23,860 nt of DNA from an uncultured Collinsella sp. (GCA_900542155.1 UQMD01000027.1:1-23860), one strand, 5' to 3'; shown: positions 7,458-16,174, numbered from the stretch's first letter. Numbers and translations are program-made. Notes: generated from the sequence alone by a model not told the origin.

Positions 7458-8792
7458 ATGTCCCAGTTCTCGACGCCCGCCGTTAGCGATGCCATCTACG
7501 ACGCATCGTCGCTCGGCCGCCCGCGCATGTTCCTGCTCGGTCTGCAGCACCTGTTTGCCATGTTTGGCGCCACGGTGCTGGTGCCCGTGCTCACCGGTCT
7601 CTCGGTGTCGGCAACGCTTTTGTTTGCCGGCTTGGGCACGCTGCTGTTCCACTTCCTATCGCGCGGTAAGGTGCCGGCATTTTTGGGCTCATCGTTTGCC
7701 TTTATTGCCGGTTATGCCGCAATTGCGCCCAACGGCGAGGCCGAGCTTTTGCCCTACGCCTGCCTGGGCGTTGCCTGCGCCGGTCTGCTCTATCCGGTGC
7801 TGGCAGCGCTGTTCCGCGCATTTGGCGCCAAGCGTGTCATGCGCTTCTTTCCGCCGGTGGTGACCGGCCCCATCGTCATTTCCATCGGCCTGATCTTGGC
7901 AAGCTCTGCTATCGCCAACTGCCAGACTAATTGGCTTGTTGCCGTTGTCGCTGTGGCCGTCATCGTCATCTGCAATATTTGGGGCCGCGGCATGGTCAAG
8001 ATCGTGCCGATCCTGTTGGGCGTCGTGGTGAGCTATACCGTTGCGGCTGCGTTGGGTGAGGTCGATTTTTCGGGCGTTGCCGCCGCTCCGTGGGTCGGTC
8101 TGCCCATCGTGTGGGACAACACCGTGTTTGCGCTCTTTGGCCCGCAGTTCGATAGCGGCCTTGCCACGACGGCCATCATTACCATTATGCCGCTGGCCTT
8201 TGCGACCATGATCGAGCATATCGGTGACATCTCGGCTATCGGCTCCACTTGCGAGCGTAACTACATCGCCGATCCTGGTCTGCATCGCACGCTGCTCGGT
8301 GACGGCCTTGCCACGATTCTGGCTTCGCTCTTTGGCGCTCCGGCCAACACCACCTATGGCGAGAACACCGGCGTGCTCGCCCTGACGCGCGTGTTCGACC
8401 CGCGCGTGATCCGCATTGCCGCGTGTTGCGCCATCGTGCTTTCGTTCTGCCCCAAGTTCGCTGCGGTCATCGCAGCCATGCCGGCATGCGTTATCGGCGG
8501 CGTGTCGCTCGTGCTCTACGGCATGATCAGCGCTGTGGGCGTCCGTAACCTCATCGAGAACCAGGTCGATTTCCAGAACAACCGCAACGTGCTGGTGGCC
8601 GCTCTGGTGCTTGTGCTTTCGCTCGGTATTGCGTACAGCACCGCCGGCGCCATCGTGCTGGAGCTGGGCGGCGTGACGATTTCGCTTTCCGGTCTTGCCG
8701 TGGGCTCGCTGGTGGGTATCGTGCTCAATGCGATTCTGCCCGGCAATGATTTTGAGTTCGATACTTCTGAGCTTGAGGAGGCTGTTAAGTAG
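7458..8792 (+). CDS. uraA: Uracil permease (NCS2 family, UraA type)
   Basis: A 444-residue membrane protein with about 14 hydrophobic segments, the UraA fold. The conserved substrate-site glutamates are present in MIEHIGD and in NTTYGENTGV, and GDGLATI lies between them as in UraA. It brings uracil in with protons. The start at 7458 is chosen because GAAAGGA precedes it and the protein then begins like its family; the frame stays open upstream without a ribosome site. A strong terminator follows at 8820. A xanthine specificity is less likely given the NTTYGENTG loop. Confidence 0.9.
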   Translation: MSQFSTPAVSDAIYDASSLGRPRMFLLGLQHLFAMFGATVLVPVLTGLSVSATLLFAGLGTLLFHFLSRGKVPAFLGSSFAFIAGYAAIAPNGEAELLPYACLGVACAGLLYPVLAALFRAFGAKRVMRFFPPVVTGPIVISIGLILASSAIANCQTNWLVAVVAVAVIVICNIWGRGMVKIVPILLGVVVSYTVAAALGEVDFSGVAAAPWVGLPIVWDNTVFALFGPQFDSGLATTAIITIMPLAFATMIEHIGDISAIGSTCERNYIADPGLHRTLLGDGLATILASLFGAPANTTYGENTGVLALTRVFDPRVIRIAACCAIVLSFCPKFAAVIAAMPACVIGGVSLVLYGMISAVGVRNLIENQVDFQNNRNVLVAALVLVLSLGIAYSTAGAIVLELGGVTISLSGLAVGSLVGIVLNAILPGNDFEFDTSELEEAVK

Positions 8793-8819
8793 CAGCTGCG
8801 TTCAGCTAAAACAAGATAT

Positions 8820-8855
8820 GGTGCCCATGCGTATATGCGCGTGGGCATCATTTTT
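8820..8855 (+). terminator. Rho-independent terminator after uraA
   Basis: GGTGCCCATGCG pairs with TGCGCGTGGGCATC through at least 12 base pairs (two wobbles), followed by ATTTTT at 8850-8855. It overlaps the stop codon region of the convergent esterase gene. Confidence 0.85.
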
Positions 8856-9567
8856 AATGCGTCAGTATCCAGTGGATTCCGCGCGCCATGCGCAGGTCAG
8901 TTTGGGCAAAGTGATTGCCGGGGTTGAGCTCCAGCGTTGTTGGAATGTCGCGCTCGATAAACAGCTCTTCCATCGCGCGTGTATCGTCGAGTACGTGCCG
9001 CATCATGCGGTTGGGCGTCTTGGTTTCCTTTTTACCGAGCGACAGATAGGTGGCGTCGGGCGTAGCTGTCATCGTGCGCTCGCGCGCGTAGTCGATAAAG
9101 CCGGGGAACCACAGCGACCCCGATGCACTCGCCGCGCGCTCAAAGACATCTGTTTGCCAAAGTGCCCACAGTGCAAAAAGACCCGCCAACGAGTAGCCGG
9201 CAACGCCGCGCCAGGCGGGCGGTTGCGGGAGCGATGATTCGGCCTGGGGGATTATCTGCTTCAACAACTCGTCAAGAAAACCAGCAGCCTGTCCGCCAAA
9301 GGGCTCGGCATCTCGTATAGCTCCGTCGCATGCCCAGGGACTCAGCTCGCGATTCCAATCGAGCCCTCCAATGGCGACAAGGGTGAACGGCGGGCAGTCG
9401 AGCTCTCGGCAGCGCTCGTAGGCTTCACTACCGTCGCCCATGACAACGGGGAGGTAGATGACGGGCGCGCCTTCCGCACACTCTGAATAAACGGTTATCT
9501 GCTTATGATGCGCTTCCAAGGCAGGCTTCTCTCGGTGTTGTGATATTGACAGCCTCAATTGTCGCAC
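8854..9567 (-). CDS. Alpha/beta-hydrolase esterase
   Basis: A 237-residue serine hydrolase of the esterase D/IroE-like group. The nucleophile elbow is GYSLAG (Ser126 if the GTG at 9567 is the start), followed by FALWALW and SASGSLWFPGF; the likely catalytic His is in NPGNHFAQ near the C-terminus. No signal peptide is seen. The start is uncertain: GTG at 9567 and TTG at 9558 are both possible and neither has a strong ribosome site. It is convergent with uraA and upstream of nothing on its strand within 1 kb. Members of this group cleave siderophore, acyl or thioester bonds; the substrate here is unknown. Confidence 0.8.
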   Translation of the reverse strand: MRQLRLSISQHREKPALEAHHKQITVYSECAEGAPVIYLPVVMGDGSEAYERCRELDCPPFTLVAIGGLDWNRELSPWACDGAIRDAEPFGGQAAGFLDELLKQIIPQAESSLPQPPAWRGVAGYSLAGLFALWALWQTDVFERAASASGSLWFPGFIDYARERTMTATPDATYLSLGKKETKTPNRMMRHVLDDTRAMEELFIERDIPTTLELNPGNHFAQTDLRMARGIHWILTH

Positions 9568-9589
9568 GCCGGCACGGGGACAGACGCTA

Positions 9590-9628
9590 AAAGAAAGGCG
9601 CGGAGCCGTTCGATGCGACTCCGCGCCT
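9590..9628 (-). terminator. Rho-independent terminator after the purine permease
   Basis: On the minus strand GGCGCGGAG (9627-9619) pairs with CTCCGCGCC (9605-9597), followed by TTTCTTTT. It lies just after the permease stop codon. Confidence 0.88.
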
Positions 9629-9656
9629 TGTTGTTTTACGTTAGCAGACTATGCCG

Positions 9657-10970
9657 TTACGCCACGAAGAAGTAGACGAGGAAGGCAAGGGCTGCGGTCC
9701 ACATGAGCGGCTTGATCTTGGAGGCCTCGCCCTTAAAGAGCGCGACGACCACGTAGGCGATAAAGCCCAGGCCAATACCGGCAGAGATGGAGTAGGTGAA
9801 GGGCACGCCGGCGACAATCATGAACGCCGGGAAGCCCTGCGACACGTCGGACCAGTCGATCTCGGAGACCTCGCTCATCATGAGGTAGCCGACGTAGACC
9901 AGGGCGCCGCAGGTGGCGGCACTGGAAACGATGGAGACGACGGGGGAGAAGAACGCGGCGAGGATGAACAACACGCCGGTGGTGACGGAGGTGAGGCCCG
10001 TGCGGCCACCGTCGGCAGCGCCGGAGGTGGACTCGACGAAGGTGGTGATGGAGGAGACGCCCATAAAGCCACCGGCAGCGGCGGCCACGGAGTCAACGAC
10101 CAGGATGGGGCGGATGTCCTCGACATTGCCGTCCTCGGTTAGGAACTCGCCCTGCTTGGCGACGGCCATCGCGGTGCCCATGGTGTCGAAGAAGTCACTC
10201 ATGAGCAGCGAGAAGGCAACGACGAGCAGCATCGGGTCGGTCAGAACCTTCACGATGGCCATGTTGCCGTCGGTGGTGCTGGCAAACGGGGCGCCAAAGG
10301 TCGAGAAGTCGAGCGGGGCGATAAGGCCCTCGGGCGCATGGGTGACGCCCAGCGGGATACCGGCGATAACGGCGACGATGATGCCGATGAGCAGCGAGCC
10401 CGGCACGTTGCGGGAAGCCAGGGCAACCGTCACGACGATGGAGATGATGCCGACGATAAAGGTGGGGGAGGTGATGTCGCCCAGGCCGACAAGCGTACCG
10501 GCGCCAGCGGTGATGATGCCGGCATCGCACAGGCCGATCATGGCGATGAACATGCCCAGACCAACCGAGATGGCGTGGCGCAGGACCACGGGGATGGCGT
10601 CCATAATGGCCTCGCGCAGGCCGCAAAGGACGAGCAGCAAGATGACGACACCCTCGAGGAAGATAACGCTCATGGCCACGTGCCAGTCACCGCCGCACAT
10701 GGTGGTGGTGATGCCCGCAATCATGGCGTTGATGCCCAGACCCGACGCGCAGGCGAGCGGGCGGTTGGCGAAGATGCCCATGCAGATGGTCATGATGCCG
10801 GCGCCCAGACAAGTGGCGCAGGCGAGCGCTCCCGCATCGATGCCGGCGCCCGAGAGCACCGCGGGGTTGACGGCGATGATGTAGGCCATCGCCAGGAATG
10901 TTGTCAGTCCAGCGCGAAGTTCGGTCCCGATTGTGGACTTGCGCTCACTGACGTGAAAAAGTTCGTCCAT
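9657..10970 (-). CDS. Purine permease, AzgA/PbuG type (guanine/hypoxanthine)
   Basis: A 437-residue membrane protein of the AzgA branch of NCS2 transporters. Signature stretches are TTFLAMAYIIAVNP near the N-terminus, GLGINA, DFFDTMGTAMAVA and SSITTFVESTSGAADGGRTGL, all typical of PbuG/PbuO. It imports guanine, hypoxanthine or adenine. The start at 10970 (MDELFHVSERK) is preceded by AAAGGG; the frame continues upstream to 11015 but without a ribosome site. A small hairpin (TCGGCC/GGCCGA, 10988-11008) lies in its leader; no purine riboswitch core is visible. Confidence 0.9.
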   Translation of the reverse strand: MDELFHVSERKSTIGTELRAGLTTFLAMAYIIAVNPAVLSGAGIDAGALACATCLGAGIMTICMGIFANRPLACASGLGINAMIAGITTTMCGGDWHVAMSVIFLEGVVILLLVLCGLREAIMDAIPVVLRHAISVGLGMFIAMIGLCDAGIITAGAGTLVGLGDITSPTFIVGIISIVVTVALASRNVPGSLLIGIIVAVIAGIPLGVTHAPEGLIAPLDFSTFGAPFASTTDGNMAIVKVLTDPMLLVVAFSLLMSDFFDTMGTAMAVAKQGEFLTEDGNVEDIRPILVVDSVAAAAGGFMGVSSITTFVESTSGAADGGRTGLTSVTTGVLFILAAFFSPVVSIVSSAATCGALVYVGYLMMSEVSEIDWSDVSQGFPAFMIVAGVPFTYSISAGIGLGFIAYVVVALFKGEASKIKPLMWTAALAFLVYFFVA

Positions 10971-11125
10971 GCATACCCTTTCCTTGTTCGGCCCCGAGTT
11001 TAGGCCGATTGACACGAACTTCCTTACTATATCGCCTTTTTATAGTTAGTGTTCCTCGCATGTTGATGTTCGGCGCTTTGGGGGCAGACGTGCGGTATTT
11101 TTCGTATGAAAATGTGTAGGTACCG

Positions 11126-11131
11126 TATACT
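11126..11131 (+). promoter_or_regulatory. Candidate -10 box of the deformylase-like gene
   Basis: TATACT, 33 bases before the ATG at 11165. No good -35 is visible at 17 bases. Confidence 0.4.
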
Positions 11132-11164
11132 TAAGCGGTTACAACGAACTCTTTGGAGGAACGT

Positions 11165-11584
11165 ATGATTAAAGAGCTCTGCCGCGACGAGGTCATCCTG
11201 TCCCAGCGCTGCGAGGTTGCGACTGTCGAGGACGAGTCGGTCGCACAGGACCTGATCGATACCATTAAGTCGCTCGAGGATGCCGGCTGCCTTGCCGCCA
11301 ACCAGATTGGCGTCACCAAGAAGGTCTGCGTCTATCTGGACGATGCCGGCGAGCCCCACGTGCTCTACAACCCCCGTCTGGTGTTTGGCCTGGGCGCCAG
11401 CAAGATGGAGGAGAGCTGCCTGACGCACGACGAGATCACCAAGTCCACGCGCTACATCAAGTGCAAGGTTGCCTTTGACCAGATCGTCGACGGCAAGATG
11501 AAGGAGTGCCGCCGCGACTACGCAGGTTTTGAGGCACAGATGATCCAACACATGATTGATCACTGTCTTGGCAAGTTGGTCTAA
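11165..11584 (+). CDS. Peptide deformylase homologue with altered catalytic motif
   Basis: A 139-residue protein with the deformylase layout: motif 1 GCLAANQIG (Gln47 kept), motif 2 EESCLT (metal ligand Cys85 kept; the usual form is EGCLS), motif 3 QHMIDH (both His ligands, 129 and 133, kept). The catalytic Glu of the usual HEIDH is Met130. True deformylases remove the N-formyl group from new proteins; without that Glu the activity is expected to be lost or greatly changed, so this may be a binding or regulatory homologue. GGAGG precedes the ATG. A long inverted repeat begins at the stop codon. Compare the second homologue at 18910. Confidence 0.88.
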   Translation: MIKELCRDEVILSQRCEVATVEDESVAQDLIDTIKSLEDAGCLAANQIGVTKKVCVYLDDAGEPHVLYNPRLVFGLGASKMEESCLTHDEITKSTRYIKCKVAFDQIVDGKMKECRRDYAGFEAQMIQHMIDHCLGKLV

Positions 11585-11681
11585 GGGGACCAAAGCACCG
11601 CACCTTGCCGCTCAATCGTCGCTCGCGTACCTTAAGTACGCTTCGCTCCTCTTTCGTGGCAATCTGCGGCACTTTGACCCC
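11585..11681. repeat. Long imperfect inverted repeat
   Basis: The outer arms GGGGACCAAAGCACCGCACC... (11585-11609) and the complement of 11658-11681 match at about 19 of 25 positions. The centre GCGTAC/GTACGC (around CTTAA) is a second dyad. The 97-base unit would fold into one long stem. It begins right at the deformylase stop codon, so it could serve as a terminator structure or be a dispersed repeat. Confidence 0.65.
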
Positions 11682-11726
11682 TTAGACGACCTGCGGGGTT
11701 GACTTGGTTGGGTCTATCTTGCTTGT

Positions 11727-11769
11727 AAAGTCCGGGTATGACATTGTTGTCATGTCCGGACTTTTTGTT
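11727..11769 (+). terminator. Strong intrinsic terminator upstream of the bile salt hydrolase
   Basis: AAAGTCCGG-GT-ATGACA pairs with TGTCAT-GT-CCGGACTTT, a 17-bp stem including two G-U pairs with a TTGT loop, followed by TTTTTGTTT. It could end the deformylase transcript or act as an attenuator in the hydrolase leader (a TTGACT at 11699-11704 lies just before it, without a clear -10). Confidence 0.85.
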
Positions 11770-11827
11770 TAGCGCTTCTTTGTTTGGTGACAATGAGCCT
11801 AGTAAGAACATTGAGCTAGGAGGCGCT

Positions 11828-12793
11828 ATGTGCACGAGCATTCGATTTACCGATAATTCTGGCCACATGTATCTAGGCCGCAACCTCGACTGGAGCTTTG
11901 ACTACGGCCAACAGGTTCGTGTGATGCCGCGCGGGTTTCACATTCCGTATTCGTTTATCGACGATGCGTCGGCGGCACACGCGGTAATCGGCATGTGCAT
12001 CGATTACAAGAACTATCCCATGTTTTTCGACTGTGGTAACGATGCGGGTCTGGCTGTGGCGGGGCTTAACTTCCCCGGCTATGCCGAGTATGCCGAGGGC
12101 CCGGTTGATGGAAAGACCAATATCGCGGCCTATGAGTTTCCCCTGTGGGTGGCAGCGACGTTCTCGACGGTCGATGAGGTCGAGGCCGCGCTGCGCGACA
12201 CGGTGATTGTCGCCAAATCTGCCGGAGAGGGGCTGGGCGTGTCGCTGCTCCATTGGATTATCGGCGACAGCCAGCGCAGCATCGTGGTCGAGATGATGGC
12301 TGACGGCCTGCATGTATACGACGATCCGGTCGACACCCTTGCCAACCAGCCGACCTTCCCGTGGCACATGGAAAACCTGCGCACCTATATCACAGCCACA
12401 AGCGATTTTCCGCAGACGGCGACATGGCGTGGCGCCGAGCTCAAACCCTATGGCGCGGGTGCCGGCATGCGCGGCATTCCCGGTGACTGCTATTCGCCGA
12501 GCCGTTTTGTAAAGGCGGCGTACCTCAATGCCAATTACCCGCAAAAGGAGAGCGAGGCCGAAAACGTCGTCCGCATGTTCCGCTCACTCGAGGGCGTGGT
12601 GATGATTGAGGGGGCGTCCAGGATGGGCGATGGCAAGTTCGAGAAGACTATCTACACCGGATGCTTTAGCGCGCGCACGGGCAATTATTACTATGCGATG
12701 TATGAGGATCCGTCGATTCGCTACGTGAGCCTGATGGATGCCGAGGGCGCGAGCCCCGATAGGCTCGTGGTTCCCGAGCCGCGTCGTTCGTAG
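11828..12793 (+). CDS. bsh: Choloylglycine (bile salt) hydrolase
   Basis: A 321-residue Ntn-hydrolase that splits the amide bond of glycine- or taurine-conjugated bile acids. Cys2, exposed after removal of Met1, is the nucleophile. Other catalytic residues are at the expected places: Arg18 and Asp21 (GRNLDW), Asn81 (GLNFPGYA), Asn173 (ANQPTFPWH) and Arg226 (GDCYSPSRFV). AGGAGG lies before the ATG at 11828, and Cys must be residue 2, which settles the start. Length matches the family (about 320). Penicillin V acylases are related, but the GLNFPGYA loop favours bile salts. A candidate promoter is TTGTTT/GACAAT just downstream of the terminator at 11727. The enzyme points to a gut habitat. Confidence 0.95.
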   Translation: MCTSIRFTDNSGHMYLGRNLDWSFDYGQQVRVMPRGFHIPYSFIDDASAAHAVIGMCIDYKNYPMFFDCGNDAGLAVAGLNFPGYAEYAEGPVDGKTNIAAYEFPLWVAATFSTVDEVEAALRDTVIVAKSAGEGLGVSLLHWIIGDSQRSIVVEMMADGLHVYDDPVDTLANQPTFPWHMENLRTYITATSDFPQTATWRGAELKPYGAGAGMRGIPGDCYSPSRFVKAAYLNANYPQKESEAENVVRMFRSLEGVVMIEGASRMGDGKFEKTIYTGCFSARTGNYYYAMYEDPSIRYVSLMDAEGASPDRLVVPEPRRS

Positions 12794-12816
12794 CCGTTAG
12801 CTTTACTGCAATGCAA

Positions 12817-12852
12817 AGCGGCCCTGCGTCTCTCGTGAGGTGCAGGGCCGCT
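12817..12852. terminator. Terminator hairpin between bsh and kup
   Basis: AGCGGCCCTGC (12817-12827) and its perfect complement (12842-12852) enclose a 14-base loop, between two convergent genes. T-richness follows on both strands but no long T-tract, so it may serve both. Confidence 0.7.
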
Positions 12853-12872
12853 GTCGTTGATTTGTGACGTCG

Positions 12873-15104
12873 CTAGAAGTTGGCGTCGTTGAGTTGTTCG
12901 TTCTCAAGACCGTCGAGCTGTTGCTGTTCGGGCGTATCGGCGACGCTCTCGAGCAGCTCGGTGGGATCGACGTTCATGTCCCTACCGGCCTCGTTGCCGT
13001 TGACCAAGTCGTCCGAGAAGATGTCGACTTCCATTTCCTCGGCCTCTTCGATCTGAACCTCGAGCGGCACCTGGGTGCGCACGAGCTTAACGGCCGGGCG
13101 CATGCGGGCAAACAGCGGCACGTACTCGATGATGATGGCCGAGTTCTCAAGACCGTACCAGCGTGCCGGGCTTCCGCAGGCGCGGCGGACGGCGTACTTG
13201 ATGGCCATCACGCGGTGGTCGTTGCGGTTGATGTCCGTTTCGGGGGCGAGCATCTTGCGCAGCATGCAAAAACGGAAGTCGCCCACGTTGCCGCGCGTCT
13301 CATAGATGGAGTAGGTGTGGTGCTGCGGCGGCAGCTCGCCCGATGCCATCAGGTCGCCAACGATCTGGCGCAGGTAGGCATTAATGCGCTGGTTGACCTT
13401 AAAGCCCAGGTCCAGGCGCACGCGGAACAAAAAGTCCGTGCCAAAGGTCTCGACGGAATACTCGTGCGTATAGGGCTCATCGGTGACATGCACGTTAATG
13501 AACCAGTATGCCTTGGCGCGCTTGGGATGTTTGTCCAGGATGGAATAGAGCACGTCGCGGTCGAGTGTGAGCGGATCGGGGCTGTTGGTGAGGAACACCA
13601 GGTTGTCGGCGAGCACGGGATAGGTCTCGTCGCTGCGCAGGCGGTTGAGCTGATCGATGTACTTGGAGACCGGCAGCAGGATCGTCTGCGTGCGCTCGAT
13701 GGCGGTGCCGCGGCGCCACACATACATAAGGCCAAACAGCAGCGAGGCCAGGAAGATCATCACATAGCCGCCGTCAAAGAACATGGTAAGGCACGAGGCG
13801 AAGAAGCACAGCTCAATGGCACCGAAGAGCAGGGCGAAGACGCAGGCACCCAGCTTGTGCTTGAGAATGCCGGCGATATAGCTCGTCAAAAGCGTCGTGG
13901 TCATGAGCATGGTCACGGTGATGGCGAGGCCATAGGCGCTTTCCATGCGCTCGGAGTTCTGGAACAGCAGCACGATAAAGATGCAGCCGACCCACATGAT
14001 GTTGTTGACGAGCGGAATATAGAGCTGGCCCTTGGTGTCGCTGGGGTAGTGGATGCGCAGATGCGGCATAAGGTTGAGGCGCGTTGCCTCGGATACCAGC
14101 GAGAACGAGCCGGTGATGAGCGCCTGCGAGGCGATAATGGCCGCCACGGCCGAAAGCACGATGGCAAAGGGACGCAGGGGCTCGGGAAGCATCATATAGA
14201 ACGGGTTGACGATATCCATCGCGAGCATCTGGGGGTTGGAGTTATTGGCGAGTAGCCAAGCGCCTTGACCCAGATAGTTGAGGATAAGGGCCGCCTTAAC
14301 AAACGGCCAGGATGCATAGATGTTTGCCTTGCCCACGTGGCCCATGTCCGAGTAGAGTGCCTCGGCACCGGTTGTCGACAGGAAGACAAAGCCGAGCACC
14401 ATAATGCCCGAATGGTTGATGGGCGAGAACAGGAACATAATGCCGCGGATGGGGTTGAGCGCGCGCAAGATGGACAGGTTGCCGAGCATGTTGAACAGAC
14501 CGGCGCCTGCCAGGAACAGGAACCACAGCGTCATGAGCGGGCCGAACAGCTTGCCGATTGACGAGGTACCGGCGCGCTGCATGGCAAATAGGCCGCAGAT
14601 AATGATGATGGTGATGATGATGACGTTGGTCTGACCGTCGCCCAGCAGCGCATGGCCCCATTCGATGGTGCGCAGACCCTCGATGGCTGTGGTGACCGTG
14701 ACGGCGGGGGTGAGGATGCCGTCGGCAAGCAGTGCCGCGCCGCCGATCATGGCGGGCAGAATCAGCCATGGTGCCACCTTGCGTACGAGGCTGAACAGGG
14801 CGAAGATGCCGCCCTCGTTGTGGTTGTCGGCCTTCATGGCGATTACCACGTACTTGACCGTGGTCACGAGCGTCATGGTCCAGATGACGAGCGAAAGCGC
14901 GCCCAGGATCATGTCCTCGCTGACGGTACCGATGCCGCCGTTGTTGGCGACGATTGATTTCATGGTGTACATGGGGCTCGTGCCGATGTCGCCATAGACG
15001 ACGCCGAGCGTTACGAGCAGCATGCCAGCGGAGAGGGGGATGGCTCCGTGCCCGCCTTGCCCGCGCTGGTCTTGGAGGCTTGCCTCCAACTTGTTGTGTG
15101 CCAC
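12873..15104 (-). CDS. kup: Kup low-affinity potassium transporter
   Basis: A 743-residue KUP/HAK/KT protein that imports K+ with protons. The hallmark GVVYGDIGTSPMYT is near the N-terminus, followed by about 12 membrane segments (for example LILPAMIGGAALLADGILTP) and a long cytoplasmic tail ending in a very acidic stretch (EEAEEMEVDIFSDD). It is longer than E. coli Kup (622) because of this tail. I prefer the GTG at 15104 as the start, because AAGGGAG lies 5 bases before it; the ATG at 15122 has only a distant AGGA. Two inverted repeats lie upstream (15126-15148, 15205-15228). No cyclic di-AMP riboswitch is recognisable, and the leader is too short for one. Confidence 0.93.
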   Translation of the reverse strand: MAHNKLEASLQDQRGQGGHGAIPLSAGMLLVTLGVVYGDIGTSPMYTMKSIVANNGGIGTVSEDMILGALSLVIWTMTLVTTVKYVVIAMKADNHNEGGIFALFSLVRKVAPWLILPAMIGGAALLADGILTPAVTVTTAIEGLRTIEWGHALLGDGQTNVIIITIIIICGLFAMQRAGTSSIGKLFGPLMTLWFLFLAGAGLFNMLGNLSILRALNPIRGIMFLFSPINHSGIMVLGFVFLSTTGAEALYSDMGHVGKANIYASWPFVKAALILNYLGQGAWLLANNSNPQMLAMDIVNPFYMMLPEPLRPFAIVLSAVAAIIASQALITGSFSLVSEATRLNLMPHLRIHYPSDTKGQLYIPLVNNIMWVGCIFIVLLFQNSERMESAYGLAITVTMLMTTTLLTSYIAGILKHKLGACVFALLFGAIELCFFASCLTMFFDGGYVMIFLASLLFGLMYVWRRGTAIERTQTILLPVSKYIDQLNRLRSDETYPVLADNLVFLTNSPDPLTLDRDVLYSILDKHPKRAKAYWFINVHVTDEPYTHEYSVETFGTDFLFRVRLDLGFKVNQRINAYLRQIVGDLMASGELPPQHHTYSIYETRGNVGDFRFCMLRKMLAPETDINRNDHRVMAIKYAVRRACGSPARWYGLENSAIIIEYVPLFARMRPAVKLVRTQVPLEVQIEEAEEMEVDIFSDDLVNGNEAGRDMNVDPTELLESVADTPEQQQLDGLENEQLNDANF

Positions 15105-15125
15105 GTGGACTCCCTTAGACATCCG

Positions 15126-15148
15126 GTTATCTGTCCTGAGCAGATAAC
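15126..15148. repeat. Dyad just upstream of kup
   Basis: GTTATCTG (15126-15133) and CAGATAAC (15141-15148), perfect 8-bp arms, 7-base spacer. It lies in the kup leader, close to the ribosome site, and could be an operator or an RNA hairpin. Confidence 0.55.
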
Positions 15149-15204
15149 TTTTATGCCGTCTTTATACATACAAGAGCAGTTTGGCACATCGGGTATTTTT
15201 AGAC

Positions 15205-15228
15205 AATAATCCCCAGCTGGGGATTATT
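15205..15228. repeat. Perfect 24-bp palindrome between the exporter and kup
   Basis: AATAATCCCCAG followed directly by its complement. It lies between the end of the EamA gene and the kup upstream region, both on the minus strand. It may be a terminator stem (10 bp, AGCT loop, no T-tract) or an operator of a dimeric regulator of kup. Confidence 0.65.
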
Positions 15229-15262
15229 TATGTACGCAGGTAGCATTTCAAAACAGGGGCTT

Positions 15263-16174
15263 TTAAGCGCGTACTGTCTGGGCGATACCGGCCTTGGCGC
15301 TTGCGCGCTTGCCAGCGAGTTCGCAAAAAATCGCGCCGCCGATGGTAAGTGCGGCGCCCATCAGGCGGACTGGCGTTATAACTTCACCCAAAAGGACGGC
15401 GGAGAACACGACGGCCGAGAGCGGCTCGAGGTAGCCGACAACCGCGACGGTCTGCACGGGCAGCTTGGCGACGGCGCTAAAGTAGAGCAGGCAACCGATG
15501 CCGGTGTTGACGACGCCGAGCATAGCGACGGCGCGCCAATCGATGCCTGCGGCGATGCCGGGGGAGAAAAACGAGGGAGCGCCTTGGGTGACGAGCGTAA
15601 GGACCAGCGCGGTCACAAAGGCGGCGCTCAACTGGAGCGCGGAGTTCTCGAGACCCTCGATGTGTGGCGCACCCTTGCTAGCGATGACCATCAGCGCATA
15701 GCAAAATGCCGAGGCGATGCCGCAGACGATGCCCGCAATGGGCATGTTGCCGCCGAGACCTTGCGCTGCAATGAGAAAAGCGCCGCAGGCGACGGCGATA
15801 AAGCCGGCGATTTTGCTGCCGGTCAGTTTTTCGCCAAAGATAAACGGCGAGAGGGCCATGACGATGATGGGGCCGCAGTAGTACAGCAGCGAGGATACGC
15901 CGACGCCGATCGTCTGGTAGGCGCGGAACAGAAAAATCCAGCTGGCGCCCAGCGCGGCTCCCGAGAGAAGGAGTGCTGCGGCTTCGCGGGGACGAGATGG
16001 CGCCTGCAGCTTATGGCGTTGGGTGATAACGAGGATGGTGACAAGCGAGAGGGCTCCCAGAAAGGTGCGCAGCAGCACGATATCGGAGCTCGGCAGCGCG
16101 ATGGCAGCGGCGATGATGCCGTTGGAGCCAAACAATAGCAATGCTGCTAAGTACGTAAACAGTCCGTTGTTCAT
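15263..16174 (-). CDS. EamA/DMT-family transporter
   Basis: A 303-residue membrane protein with ten predicted hydrophobic segments in two EamA repeats (residues about 5-138 and 147-288). Typical stretches are SSLLYYCGPIIVMALSPFIFGEKLT and YLEPLSAVVFSAVLLGE, the end of each repeat. The family exports or imports amino acids and other metabolites. AAAGGGGAC precedes the ATG. It is divergent from a LysR gene 118 bases away, the common arrangement for a LysR-controlled exporter. The substrate is unknown. Confidence 0.9.
   Translation of the reverse strand: MNNGLFTYLAALLLFGSNGIIAAAIALPSSDIVLLRTFLGALSLVTILVITQRHKLQAPSRPREAAALLLSGAALGASWIFLFRAYQTIGVGVSSLLYYCGPIIVMALSPFIFGEKLTGSKIAGFIAVACGAFLIAAQGLGGNMPIAGIVCGIASAFCYALMVIASKGAPHIEGLENSALQLSAAFVTALVLTLVTQGAPSFFSPGIAAGIDWRAVAMLGVVNTGIGCLLYFSAVAKLPVQTVAVVGYLEPLSAVVFSAVLLGEVITPVRLMGAALTIGGAIFCELAGKRASAKAGIAQTVRA

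Noticed and set aside
9913..10884. Long plus-strand open frame opposite the purine permease
   Set aside because: Composition (Met/Thr/Pro-rich) is typical of an antisense shadow, and the minus-strand transporter is certain.
10998..11023. TTGACA box as a promoter on the plus strand
   Set aside because: TATATC follows at only 13 bases, and the deformylase gene is too far away.
10971..11060. Purine riboswitch before the AzgA-type permease
   Set aside because: The conserved purine aptamer blocks are not present on the minus strand; only a small hairpin is seen.
12864..14255. Long plus-strand open frame opposite kup
   Set aside because: It is the antisense shadow of the GC-rich kup gene; the product is low in hydrophobic pattern and has no known domain.
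15123..15262. Cyclic di-AMP riboswitch before kup
   Set aside because: The gap is short, it contains none of the known conserved blocks, and the two dyads explain the structure.
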